Shown: in pieces, positions 1-7,671 of the stretch
Layout: every line of letters begins with the position of its first letter
Position numbering within the stretch: the first letter of the stretch is position 1
From: Paraburkholderia eburnea
Lineage (GTDB): Bacteria > Pseudomonadota > Gammaproteobacteria > Burkholderiales > Burkholderiaceae
DNA length: 64,000 bases
Assembly: GCF_002917095.1 (NCBI RefSeq)
Contig: NZ_PQGA01000002.1
Span: 558,001-622,000, forward strand
Reading direction: 5' to 3'
Translations under genes and position numbers: made by a program
The notes under the pieces: model-generated
What the model was told of the DNA's origin: nothing
Databases searched by the model: none
The model's input: the letters and a program-made list of their open reading frames with translations, nothing else

Positions 1-2
1 CG

Positions 3-1151
3 TTGCCTGCGCAGCAGAGCGATACGCTGCTCGAAGCGTTGCGCGGGCCGTGCAACGATATCGCCATCGCACCGGCGCCGGCGCCCGGCAACGAAGTCTT
101 CGCCATGCAGGGGCCGGGCGCGGTACGCGGACGGGCGCGCACGTTCCCACGCCGCGCGCGCACGCCGTGGTGGATCGCGAGCTATTCGAGCCTCAAGACG
201 GTCGGGGGGGCGCACGGCGCGTTCGCTGCGAAGCTGGAAGACGAAGAACGCGCCGCGCCCGACACGCGTGGCGAGGACGTATTTCTCGAACTGCTGGGCG
301 CGCGCGCGCCCGATGATGGCGATGCGGCGTTCGATGCCGCACAAGCCTCGCAAGGCCATCTGCTAGCGCCCGCCGGTGCGCCGATGCACGGCTTCGAGCG
401 GGGTGCCGATGCAGGCAGCTTTCTGCACGAACTGATGGAGTGGGTGGCAAACGAGGGCTTCGCAGAGATCGCCGACGAAGCCGCGCATGGGCGTTTGCGC
501 GATATGATCGCGCGGCGCTGCAGCGTGCGTGGCTGGGACCGGTGGATCGAGGCGCTCACGCAATGGATGCTGTCTTTCATCAGCGCGCCGCTGCATTTGC
601 CTGATTTCGAGGGCGAGCCGGTGTCGCCGCTTTCGCTCGCGTCGCTCGACAAATCGGCGTATATGGCGGAAATGGAATTCTGGGTGGCCGCGCACAAGGT
701 GGATACGCTCGAACTCGATGCGCTCGTCACGTCGCTGACACTCGACGGCGCCGAGCGGCCGCTACTGGATGCGACGCGCCTGAACGGCATGCTCAAGGGC
801 TTTATCGATCTTGTTTTCGAGCATGAAGGCCGTTACTACGTGGCCGACTACAAATCGAACTGGCTCGGTCCCGACGACGCGTCCTATACCGTGGAGAAAA
901 TGCGCTCGCAGATCCTGCATTCACGCTACGAGCTTCAATATGCGCTTTATCTGTTCGCGCTGCACCGCTTGCTCAAGTCACGCCTGCCCAATTACGACTA
1001 CGACCGGCATATCGGCGGCGCGGTCTATATGTTCCTGCGCGGGGGGAATTCGCCGAGCCAGGGACTGCATTGCGAGCGGCCGCCGCGTGAACTGATCGAA
1101 GGACTCGACGCGCTGTTTGCCAATCACGAAACGCTGGAGGGCGCGGTATGA
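3..1151 (+). CDS. recB: Exodeoxyribonuclease V beta subunit RecB, C-terminal part
   Basis: This is the last 382 residues or so of RecB; the start lies outside the window (full-length RecB is about 1200 residues). RecB is the 3'-5' helicase and nuclease subunit of RecBCD, which repairs double-strand breaks and degrades linear DNA. The nuclease domain is recognisable by the motif VADYKSNWLG near fragment residues 280-290, whose Asp and Lys are catalytic in this family. Downstream comes a helical segment with YALYLFALHRLL and GAVYMFLRG, as at the RecB C terminus. The stop codon overlaps the recD start by 4 bases (ATGA), indicating translational coupling. Confidence 0.95.
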   Translation: MPAQQSDTLLEALRGPCNDIAIAPAPAPGNEVFAMQGPGAVRGRARTFPRRARTPWWIASYSSLKTVGGAHGAFAAKLEDEERAAPDTRGEDVFLELLGARAPDDGDAAFDAAQASQGHLLAPAGAPMHGFERGADAGSFLHELMEWVANEGFAEIADEAAHGRLRDMIARRCSVRGWDRWIEALTQWMLSFISAPLHLPDFEGEPVSPLSLASLDKSAYMAEMEFWVAAHKVDTLELDALVTSLTLDGAERPLLDATRLNGMLKGFIDLVFEHEGRYYVADYKSNWLGPDDASYTVEKMRSQILHSRYELQYALYLFALHRLLKSRLPNYDYDRHIGGAVYMFLRGGNSPSQGLHCERPPRELIEGLDALFANHETLEGAV

Positions 1152-3394
1152 CGAAGCGACGCACGACTGCGGCCACAGGGTCGAAAGATGGCATCGGCGT
1201 GACGGGCGATCTGTTTGCGCAATTCGACGAGCAGGCGGAAGTCGATGCGCCTGCAGTGGCGCACGCGAGCGAACCGCAAAAATCCGTTGTGCGCGCAACG
1301 GCGCAGGATTCGGCTGTTCAGATGCTTGCGACCTTGGACCGCTGGGTCGAGCGCGGCTGGCTGCGCGCGCTCGATGGCGCATTTGCGCGTTTCCTTCTGG
1401 AAGAGGCGCCCCACGCGCCGCCGTTGCTGCTACTCGCCGCCGCGCTTGCTAGTCATCAACTCGGGCGCGGCCATGTGTGCCTCGATTTGCAGGCCACGCT
1501 TGAAGACCCGGCGTTCGCTTTGTCCTTGCCGCCTGATGGTCCGCAGGTGCTGACCGACGAACCGCCTCAGCCGCCCGCCGAAGTGCTGGCGGGCGTGACG
1601 GTGGAGGATTGGCTCGCGGCGCTCGATGTAGCCGATCTGGTGGGTGAGGGCGAAGGTAATACGCCGCTCGTGCTGGCGGGAACGCGCTGCTACCTGCGCC
1701 GCTACTGGCAATACGAACAGGATGTGCGTGCCGGTATCGAGGCGCGGCTCGCACAGCGCGCGCGCATCGAAACCGAGTTGCCTGCCGAAGCCGCGCGCGC
1801 TGCGCTCGACGCGTTGTTCGCTCCGCGCGCGGCGGCGCAGTCCGCAAGACGCGCCGACTGGCAGAAGCTGGCCTGCGCGCTCGCGGCGCGCAGCGCCTTC
1901 AGCATCATCACGGGCGGACCCGGCACGGGGAAGACCACCACGGTCGTGAGGTTGTTGGCACTCCTGCAGACTTTAGCTCTTGGTGACAGGATGTCGGGCC
2001 GCCCGCTGCGAATCCGGCTGGCAGCCCCGACGGGCAAGGCGGCCGCCCGGCTGAACGAGTCGATTGCGGGTGCGGTCGCGCGCTTGCCGTTTGAAGCACT
2101 CGCGCCGGGCGCGGACGCGGCTGCGTTGCGCAACGCGATCCCCTCCGCTGTGACGACGCTCCACCGGGTACTGGGCACACGTCCTGGCAGCCGGCGCTTT
2201 CGCCACGATGCGGCCAACCCGTTGCCAGTCGACGTGCTCGTGATCGACGAAGCCTCGATGGTGGACCTCGAGATGATGGCGGCCGTGCTCGATGCATTGC
2301 CACCCACGGCGCGGCTGATTCTGCTTGGCGACAAGGATCAACTGGCTTCGGTGGAAGCGGGCGCGGTGCTGGGCGAGCTATGCGATCGCGCGCGCGAGGG
2401 CCACTATACGGAAGCGACGCGCGCGTGGCTGGAAGCCGCCACGGGCGAGCGCATCGACGCGGCGATGCTCGACGAGCACGGCACGCCGCTCGATCAGGCC
2501 GTGGCGATGCTGCGCGAGAGTCACCGTTTCGCATCGGAAAGCGGCATCGGCGCGCTCGCCGAACTCGTCAATACGGGCGACGCCACAGGCGTGGCGAAGA
2601 TCTGGCGGCACGGTTACGCGGATCTCGCGCGCCTCATTTGTCCCGCGCACGACGACGAACCGCTGCGCGCGCTGATTGTCGACGGCAGCGTGGGCGAAGC
2701 GCTCGACGTAGAGGACGGAGCCGTGCAACGACGCGGCTATCGCCACTATCTGGCAACGATGCGCACCACGCGTCCCGCACCGGGCGCGACGCCCGGGCAA
2801 CTCGTCGAATGGGCAGCGGGCGTGCTGAAGGCGCATACGGAATTTCAGTTGCTGTGTGCCTTGCGGCGTGGAGCATGGGGCGTGGAAGGGCTCAACCGGC
2901 GCGTCGCGCGGCTTTTGCAGGAGGAGGGGCTGATCGAGCCACTGGGCGACTGGTATGCGGGGCGCCCCGTGCTGGTCACGCACAACGACTACGAGCTTGG
3001 CCTGATGAACGGCGATATCGGCATAGCGCTTGATTTGCCAGTGGACGAGGGGATGCCGCCGGTGTTGCGCGTGGCGTTTCCTTCGGGCGACGGCACGGGC
3101 GGAGTGAAGTGGGTCTCGCCGAGCCGTCTGCAAGGCGTAGAAACCGTGTTCGCGCTTACCGTGCACAAATCGCAGGGTTCCGAATTCACTCACGCGGCGC
3201 TCGTGCTGCCCGACACTTACAGCCCGATCCTCACGCGCGAACTCGTTTATACGGGCATCACGCGGGCGCGTGCTTTCCTGACGCTGGCCGTACCGGAAGG
3301 GCGCTCGGTGCTTGACCGGGCCGTCGTCGCCAAGGTGCAGCGCGCGAGCGGCCTGATGGCGGGGCTTGCCCGCGACGCGACGCAATCTACGTGA
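1148..3394 (+). CDS. recD: Exodeoxyribonuclease V alpha subunit RecD
   Basis: A 748-residue RecD, the 5'-3' helicase of RecBCD. Walker A is GGPGTGKTTT near residue 256, Walker B is VIDEASMVD near residue 365, and the C-terminal motif TVHKSQGSEF plus YTGITRAR matches superfamily 1B helicases. It is longer than the roughly 610-residue E. coli protein because of N-terminal and internal insertions, as often seen in Burkholderia. The ATG overlaps the recB stop (ATGA). It is probably the last gene of a recCBD operon; recC would lie upstream of the window. Confidence 0.95.
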   Translation: MTKRRTTAATGSKDGIGVTGDLFAQFDEQAEVDAPAVAHASEPQKSVVRATAQDSAVQMLATLDRWVERGWLRALDGAFARFLLEEAPHAPPLLLLAAALASHQLGRGHVCLDLQATLEDPAFALSLPPDGPQVLTDEPPQPPAEVLAGVTVEDWLAALDVADLVGEGEGNTPLVLAGTRCYLRRYWQYEQDVRAGIEARLAQRARIETELPAEAARAALDALFAPRAAAQSARRADWQKLACALAARSAFSIITGGPGTGKTTTVVRLLALLQTLALGDRMSGRPLRIRLAAPTGKAAARLNESIAGAVARLPFEALAPGADAAALRNAIPSAVTTLHRVLGTRPGSRRFRHDAANPLPVDVLVIDEASMVDLEMMAAVLDALPPTARLILLGDKDQLASVEAGAVLGELCDRAREGHYTEATRAWLEAATGERIDAAMLDEHGTPLDQAVAMLRESHRFASESGIGALAELVNTGDATGVAKIWRHGYADLARLICPAHDDEPLRALIVDGSVGEALDVEDGAVQRRGYRHYLATMRTTRPAPGATPGQLVEWAAGVLKAHTEFQLLCALRRGAWGVEGLNRRVARLLQEEGLIEPLGDWYAGRPVLVTHNDYELGLMNGDIGIALDLPVDEGMPPVLRVAFPSGDGTGGVKWVSPSRLQGVETVFALTVHKSQGSEFTHAALVLPDTYSPILTRELVYTGITRARAFLTLAVPEGRSVLDRAVVAKVQRASGLMAGLARDATQST

Positions 3395-3396
3395 AG

Positions 3397-3512
3397 TTTC
3401 CGATCCGAAAACGAGAAAACGCGCCGGACGGCGCCGGGTCGGGTCCTGACCTGGCCCGCTCCGTCACCGCCCGGCGCGTTCTATCCGTTTCCTTGCGGTT
3501 TCCAATCGGAAA
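3397..3512. repeat. Two TTTCC-N4-GGAAA-like palindromes after recD
   Basis: TTTCCGATCCGAAA (3397-3410) directly follows the recD stop, and TTTCCAATCGGAAA (3499-3512) lies before the ohr 3' end. Between them is a GC-rich, potentially hairpin-forming stretch with AACGCGCCGG answered by CCGGCGCGTT about 40 bases later. It may serve as a terminator between the converging recD and ohr genes. Related palindromes recur near 4931 and 5658. Confidence 0.4.
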
Positions 3513-3535
3513 TCGGGAAAACTTTTGACGCGTCT

Positions 3536-3961
3536 TTAGACGATCGTCAGCGTTACGTCGATGTTGCCGCGCGTGGCGTTCGAGTATGGGCACACGATAT
3601 GTGCCTTGTCGACCAGTGCCTGGGCGGCAGCGCGGTCCAGGCCCGGCAGCGAGACGCGCAGTTCGACTTCGATGCCGAAGCCATTGGGAATCTGGCCGAT
3701 GCCCACATGGCCGTTGACCGACACGTCCGCCGGGATCGCGATCTTGTCGCGCGCCGCCACGAACTTCATTGCACCGATGAAACAGGCGCTGTAGCCCGCT
3801 GCGAACAGTTGTTCCGGATTCGTGCCGTCGCCGCCTGCGCCGCCCAGTTCGCGTGGCGTCGTGAGCTTGAGGTCGAGGTTGCTGGCGGGCACGACTGCGC
3901 GGCCATCACGGCCTCCGGTTGCGGTGGCTTCGGCGGTGTAGAGGACTTTTTCGATCGACAT
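3536..3961 (-). CDS. ohr: Organic hydroperoxide resistance protein Ohr (OsmC/Ohr family)
   Basis: A 141-residue thiol peroxidase that reduces organic hydroperoxides with lipoyl-dependent recycling. The catalytic cysteines are Cys60 (GYSACFIGA) and Cys124 ([13 protein letters not shown]), and the conserved Arg21 and Glu50 are present, which is diagnostic of Ohr rather than OsmC. I chose the ATG at 3961 (MSIEKVLYT), which matches the usual Ohr start; the open frame extends 12 codons further upstream without family similarity. The usual MarR partner OhrR is absent. A TetR gene lies upstream on the same strand instead. Confidence 0.93.
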   Translation of the reverse strand: MSIEKVLYTAEATATGGRDGRAVVPASNLDLKLTTPRELGGAGGDGTNPEQLFAAGYSACFIGAMKFVAARDKIAIPADVSVNGHVGIGQIPNGFGIEVELRVSLPGLDRAAAQALVDKAHIVCPYSNATRGNIDVTLTIV

Positions 3962-4135
3962 GACTGACTCTCCAGTGTGAGCAATGCAGCTTGGCAACTG
4001 CGGGTGTTAAATCATTAGTCGTCCAGACCAATGGCGGTCTTCGCGACGGTGCTTGACTGCTTGACATCGACGATAGCGTTCGATCGTGGCATGTACATGA
4101 TTGTGATCGGAACACCATCGTTATACTTCAAATAC

Positions 4136-4153
4136 TATCTATTACTAGATAGA
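4136..4153. promoter_or_regulatory. Candidate TetR operator, copy 1
   Basis: TATCTATTACTAGATAGA. It is one of three sites in the window with the pattern TATCTA-N5-AGATAGA, and has 7-base arms CTATCTA/TAGATAG around TTAC. It sits about 175 bases upstream of the ohr start. Confidence 0.55.
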
Positions 4154-4211
4154 TTGGGGGCGACGACAAAAGCATACGTTAGCCCTCGTCGGGTTTCTCG
4201 TCCCTTGATAA

Positions 4212-4237
4212 GGCTATCTATCAGAAGATAGATAGCC
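4212..4237. promoter_or_regulatory. Candidate TetR operator, copy 2 (perfect 11-base arms)
   Basis: The arms GGCTATCTATC and GATAGATAGCC flank AGAA, the most extended of the three TATCTA-N5-AGATAGA sites (core 4215-4232). It lies 60 bases past the tetR stop, so a role as a tetR terminator is an alternative, but no T-tract follows. Confidence 0.5.
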
Positions 4238-4296
4238 GGTCCTGCAAAAAGGCGGTGAACCGCCTTCCTCGAATCTTTCTCGCCGCCCTGTTGAAC

Positions 4297-4863
4297 TCAG
4301 GGGGCGACCTTCCACATCGCTTCCACGTCTTCCAGGCGCGTCTTCGTGTGAAACAGCCGGCTTGCCAGCACGCTGCCTTGCAGCGCTGCGAACAACGTGC
4401 GCGCCGCGCTTTCAGGCTTGCCTCGCGCCACCAGCGTGCCTTCCTTGACGCCTTGCGCCAGCACCTTCGCCAGCCACGCCTCGTTCGCGCGGAAGAACGC
4501 TTGCACAGCTTCGCGCACGGCGTCAGGCAGTGTTTCGATGTCGGCGGCCAGCATGCCGCACAGGCATATCTGGTTGCCGTCGCCGAGCGTCTTGCCGAAA
4601 AAGCGCGTATACATCGCGAGCTTTTCGGCGGCCGGCAACGCCGGATCGACTGCTTGCAGTGCCTGCATGACTTCGTCGCTGTACTGCTTCACCGCCTCAA
4701 GCACGAGATCGTCTTTCGACGGGAAGTAGTAGTGGATGCTGGACGTCTTCACGCCCACGAGTTCGGACAGATCGCGATAGCTGAACCCGTTATATCCGCG
4801 CAGCATCATCAAGGTGATGGCGTGGTCGAGAACCTGTTCGCGGACTGTCAACTTCGTGTTCAT
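4297..4863 (-). CDS. TetR/AcrR family transcriptional regulator with Cys-x-Cys motif
   Basis: A 188-residue one-component repressor. The helix-turn-helix spans about residues 25-50 (FSYRDLSELVGVKTSSIHYYFPSK). A CLCGMLAA segment carries Cys100 and Cys102; in TetR proteins such as NemR, cysteines act as electrophile or redox sensors, so thiol sensing is a reasonable inference here but unproven. I chose the ATG at 4863 (MNTKL) because the extra 12 upstream codons run through the operator copy at 4875-4892. That site overlaps its promoter region and implies autorepression. Confidence 0.88.
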   Translation of the reverse strand: MNTKLTVREQVLDHAITLMMLRGYNGFSYRDLSELVGVKTSSIHYYFPSKDDLVLEAVKQYSDEVMQALQAVDPALPAAEKLAMYTRFFGKTLGDGNQICLCGMLAADIETLPDAVREAVQAFFRANEAWLAKVLAQGVKEGTLVARGKPESAARTLFAALQGSVLASRLFHTKTRLEDVEAMWKVAP

Positions 4864-4874
4864 GGACTCTAATT

Positions 4875-4892
4875 TATCTACTGGAAGATAGA
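4875..4892. promoter_or_regulatory. Candidate TetR operator, copy 3 (tetR promoter)
   Basis: TATCTACTGGAAGATAGA, matching the two sites near 4136 and 4215 at all 13 arm positions. It starts 12 bases upstream of the tetR ATG, where it would block tetR transcription or translation. Confidence 0.6.
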
Positions 4893-4930
4893 CTGTCAAG
4901 CATTACCCGGAAATTTTTGTTTCGAGAGAG

Positions 4931-4943
4931 TGTTTCCTTTGGG
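4931..4943. repeat. TTTCC-N3-GGAAA palindrome
   Basis: TTTCCTTTGGGAAA-like sequence between the lysE-type gene and tetR, related to the copies at 3397, 3499 and 5658. It is close to the lysE 3' end and could be a terminator stem, but it is too short to be sure. Confidence 0.3.
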
Positions 4944-4977
4944 AAACAGGCGGCTCGGACACCGCCCGGGCCGCCTT

Positions 4978-5613
4978 TCAGAGTCCTCGATGCCCCGCGC
5001 TGACGATCAGCCGCAGACCCAGCGCAGCGATTGCGCCCGCCGCAATGCGGTCGATCCAGCGTTTCGCACGCAGATAGAGGTCGCGCGGACGCTGGCTCGA
5101 AAAGCTGAGCGCAACCACGGTGTACCAGCCCGTTTCGATAGCGAACACCAGCGGCGGCAGGGCGAAATAGCACCAGAGCGGCGGATGTTGCGGCAGCAGC
5201 GCGACGAAGATGCTGCCGTAGGCCACCGCCGTCTTGGGATTGCTTAGCTGCGTCGTCAGGCCGGCCCAGAACGATTTGCGCGGATGCGTGGCCTGGGTTT
5301 CGCTCTTGCCCATGGTCACAGGCTGGCCCGCGCCGCGCCAGATACGCGAGGCGATGTAGAGCAGATAAATGCCGCCCGCGATCTTGAGCCCCGCATAAAG
5401 CCACGCGAGCGTGGCGAGCAACGTATAGAGGCCCGCGAGCGCGATGCCGGCAAAGCAGATGGCGCCGATCCCCATGCCGAGCGCGGTAGCGACGCCGTCG
5501 CGCCGTGACAGGCCGATCGAATTGCGCGCGACCATCACGAAGCTGGGTCCGGGACTCATCGCACCGAGCAAAACAGCGGCGAGGATGCTGACGACGGCGG
5601 TAGTGGGTGACAT
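4978..5613 (-). CDS. LysE/RhtB family amino-acid exporter
   Basis: A 211-residue inner-membrane protein. It has the N-terminal LysE signature MSPGPSFVMVARNSIGLSRRDG (broken here as MSPGPSFVMVA then RNSIGLSRRDG) and about six hydrophobic helices. The segment FWAGLTTQLSNPKTAVAYGSIF matches the conserved second half of the family. LysE/RhtB proteins export amino acids such as lysine, threonine or homoserine lactone; the substrate cannot be read from the sequence. It stands alone between two TetR genes on the same strand. The gap before the next gene carries TTTCC palindromes. Confidence 0.88.
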   Translation of the reverse strand: MSPTTAVVSILAAVLLGAMSPGPSFVMVARNSIGLSRRDGVATALGMGIGAICFAGIALAGLYTLLATLAWLYAGLKIAGGIYLLYIASRIWRGAGQPVTMGKSETQATHPRKSFWAGLTTQLSNPKTAVAYGSIFVALLPQHPPLWCYFALPPLVFAIETGWYTVVALSFSSQRPRDLYLRAKRWIDRIAAGAIAALGLRLIVSAGHRGL

Positions 5614-5657
5614 GGGGATCCTGGGCGCCGGGAAGGAATCTTTAACACTAGCACGCG

Positions 5658-5671
5658 TTTCCGATCGGGAA
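5658..5671. repeat. TTTCCGATCGGGAA palindrome
   Basis: TTTCCGATCGGGAA lies upstream of the LysE-type gene. A further half-copy, ATCGGAAAC, follows at about 5694-5702, just past the end of the second tetR gene. It is the same family as the palindromes near 3397 and 3499. Confidence 0.35.
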
Positions 5672-5712
5672 CGGCGTGCCGCTTTATTCTCTTATCGGAA
5701 ACGCATCGCAAC

Positions 5713-6423
5713 TCAAGCCTTGCCGCGCTGCCGGCTCCAATGCTCCAGCAGAACGCGAGTCTGTTCGCAGACGCTCGCCTTGAGGAATTCGGTCCTCTCG
5801 CGATCGATCTCGTCCCACGCCAGCGTCGTCAATGCCGAGCGGCGCGCAATGTGAAACACCAGCAGCTGCCCGTAGAGGCTGAACATGCGCACGGCGGTGA
5901 GCGTATCGTCGGCCTGGGTGCCGGTGATGCGTGCCAGCAGTTCGATGTTCACCGCGTTAAGCGGCGTACGCACGCGCTCGCGCAGCACCTGGGAGCCGAC
6001 CTCCGGTTCGCCGCCGCCTTGTTCACGCGCGAAGAACAGGCGCTGGTCCGGCTCGCTGCTCTTGATGAACGTGCGGTCGGCCACGGCGCGCTGGATGTCG
6101 AGAAAGGCCTCGATCAGCGCTTCGGTGTCGCCGTTGCTCTCCATCACGGCACGCGCGCGCAGCACGGCGGGCTCGAAAGCTTGCCACGATTCGTCGGCGA
6201 TCGATTCGGCGCACGCGCGGTAAAGCCCTTCCTTGTTCTCGAAGTAGTACTGCAGCGCAGGGGCGTTCACGCCTGCGCGTGAGGCGATGTCGCGCGTGGA
6301 GGCACCTTCGAAACCATGCTGTCCGAACAGGCTGATGGCGGCTTCGATGATCTTGCGGCGGGTTTCGTCGCCGCGCGCATAACCGCCCGCCGAGGGGCGG
6401 CGCAGTCGTTTGGGTTCATTCAT
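5713..6423 (-). CDS. TetR/AcrR family regulator of the divergent emrAB-type operon
   Basis: A 236-residue repressor. The N-terminal helix-turn-helix at about residues 20-65 contains FEGASTRDIASRAGVNAPALQYYFENKEG, split here as FEGASTRDIASRAGV then NAPALQYYFENKEG. The long C-terminal half (ADRTFIKSSEPDQRLFFAREQ) is typical of the CecR/YbiH-like group with a DUF1956-type ligand domain. The start was set at the ATG at 6423 (MNEPKR); the open frame runs far upstream, but through the divergent promoter. It sits back to back with a drug-efflux operon 111 bases away, so it is the likely local repressor. Confidence 0.9.
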   Translation of the reverse strand: MNEPKRLRRPSAGGYARGDETRRKIIEAAISLFGQHGFEGASTRDIASRAGVNAPALQYYFENKEGLYRACAESIADESWQAFEPAVLRARAVMESNGDTEALIEAFLDIQRAVADRTFIKSSEPDQRLFFAREQGGGEPEVGSQVLRERVRTPLNAVNIELLARITGTQADDTLTAVRMFSLYGQLLVFHIARRSALTTLAWDEIDRERTEFLKASVCEQTRVLLEHWSRQRGKA

Positions 6424-6464
6424 GTCATGTGGGCTGCGACTTTGGGCTGTCGAAAATATAACAC

Positions 6465-6493
6465 TTGACAGAATTTTCCCGGCTGGAATAATT
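6465..6493 (+). promoter_or_regulatory. Candidate emrA promoter
   Basis: TTGACA (6465-6470), then 17 bases, then ATAATT (6488-6493) reads as a sigma-70 promoter pointing into the efflux operon. The tandem operators begin directly at its -10 box. Confidence 0.6.
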
Positions 6494-6531
6494 TTACCGA
6501 GTGGTATAAATATTTTACTGAGGTTGTAAAA
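6492..6531. promoter_or_regulatory. Tandem TTTTAC-N7-GTAAAA operators before emrA
   Basis: Two copies of the same element begin at 6492 (TTTTACCGAGTGGTATAAA) and 6513 (TTTTACTGAGGTTGTAAAA), 21 bases or two helical turns apart. The second copy has perfect 6-base arms. They lie between the -10 box and the emrA ATG at 6535, which is the expected place for repression by the divergent TetR protein. Confidence 0.6.
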
Positions 6532-6534
6532 AAC

Positions 6535-7671
6535 ATGTCTACGACAGCGGGAGCGCCTGCACGCGAAGTGCCGGGCGACGTCGTTTCGCCGGCGAAACGC
6601 GGCAACAAACGCATGGTGTTGATCGGTCTCGGGCTCGGGGCACTCGTTGCCGCGAGCGTTTGGGGTGGTCACTGGTGGCTCGTGGGCCGCTTTATCGAAA
6701 GTACCGACGATGCCTATCTCCAGGCGGACAGCGTGACCGTCGCGCCGAAGGTCAGCGGCTATATCACCGATGTCTACGTGGCCGACAATCAAACCGTGAA
6801 GGCTGGCGACCCGCTCGTGAGGCTCGATGCGCGCCAGTATCAGGTCGCGCTCGACCAGGCGAACGCCACGATCGACGCGCGCGCCGCCGACATCCAGCAC
6901 GCCGACGCGCAGCTCGCGCAGCAACGCGCCAACATCGCCCAGGCGCTGGCCCAGCAGGAAGTGGCGCGGGTGAGCTTGCGTCACGCTCAGGACGAAGTCG
7001 CGCGCTATACGCCGCTCGCGGCCACCGGCGCGGAAACCGCCGAGCGTCTCGCAGAACTCAAGAGCACGCGCGACCAGGCTCAAGCTACGCTGGCCGCCGA
7101 TTCAGCCGTTGTCGAAGCCCAGCGTTCGCAGATCGCCGCGCTGACCGCGCAACAGGCGCAGGCGCGTGCTCAACTGGAGGCGGCGCGCTCCAGTGCCGCC
7201 CAGTCGCAACTCGATCTCGACAATACGGTGGTGAAGAGCGTGCTGGCTGGACGCGTCGGCGATCGCACGGTGCGCGTGGGACAGTACGTGCAGCCCGGCA
7301 CGCGCATGCTGACCGTGGTGCCGGTGCAGAAGACCTACCTCACCGCGAACTTCAAGGAAACGCAGATCGGCCGCATGCGTATTGGCCAGCCTGTCGAGTT
7401 GTACGTCGACGCGCTGCCTGGTCACACGCTGCATGGCGTGGTGGACAGTTTCTCGCCGGGCACGGGTGCGCAGTTCGCGCTGCTGCCGCCCGAGAACGCG
7501 ACCGGCAACTTCACGAAGATCGTGCAGCGCGTGCCGGTGCGCATTCGTATCGACACGGGGCCGCAAACGCGCGGCGTGCTGCTGCCAGGCATGTCCGTGA
7601 CCGTCGATGTCGATACGCGCTCCGCGCGCGACGACGATCGCCGTATCGACGCCGAGAATCATCGTGGCTGA
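6535..7671 (+). CDS. emrA: HlyD/EmrA family periplasmic adaptor of a tripartite efflux pump
   Basis: A 378-residue membrane-fusion protein. One N-terminal transmembrane helix lies at about residues 26-47. The lipoyl/biotinyl half-motif follows (DAYLQADSVTVAPKVSGYI), then a coiled-coil hairpin rich in Gln and Ala at about 105-225 and the second lipoyl half (TVVKSVLAGRVGDRTVRVGQ). It links the inner-membrane EmrB-type transporter with the outer-membrane channel encoded two genes on. It is the first gene of the operon, and its stop overlaps the start of the next gene. Confidence 0.92.
   Translation: MSTTAGAPAREVPGDVVSPAKRGNKRMVLIGLGLGALVAASVWGGHWWLVGRFIESTDDAYLQADSVTVAPKVSGYITDVYVADNQTVKAGDPLVRLDARQYQVALDQANATIDARAADIQHADAQLAQQRANIAQALAQQEVARVSLRHAQDEVARYTPLAATGAETAERLAELKSTRDQAQATLAADSAVVEAQRSQIAALTAQQAQARAQLEAARSSAAQSQLDLDNTVVKSVLAGRVGDRTVRVGQYVQPGTRMLTVVPVQKTYLTANFKETQIGRMRIGQPVELYVDALPGHTLHGVVDSFSPGTGAQFALLPPENATGNFTKIVQRVPVRIRIDTGPQTRGVLLPGMSVTVDVDTRSARDDDRRIDAENHRG

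Larger units (their letters stand above)
3962..4296. other. Intergenic region between ohr and tetR, with two palindromes
   Basis: This 335-base gap has no gene I can support. It is AT-richer than its surroundings and holds two copies of the palindrome proposed as the TetR operator (4136-4153 and 4215-4232). The ohr promoter must lie in the part nearest 3961, but I cannot place its boxes with confidence. Confidence 0.6.

Noticed and set aside
5713..7083. 456-codon frame carrying TetR at its C-terminal half
   Set aside because: The upstream part is antisense to emrA and crosses the divergent promoter; TetR starts at 6423.
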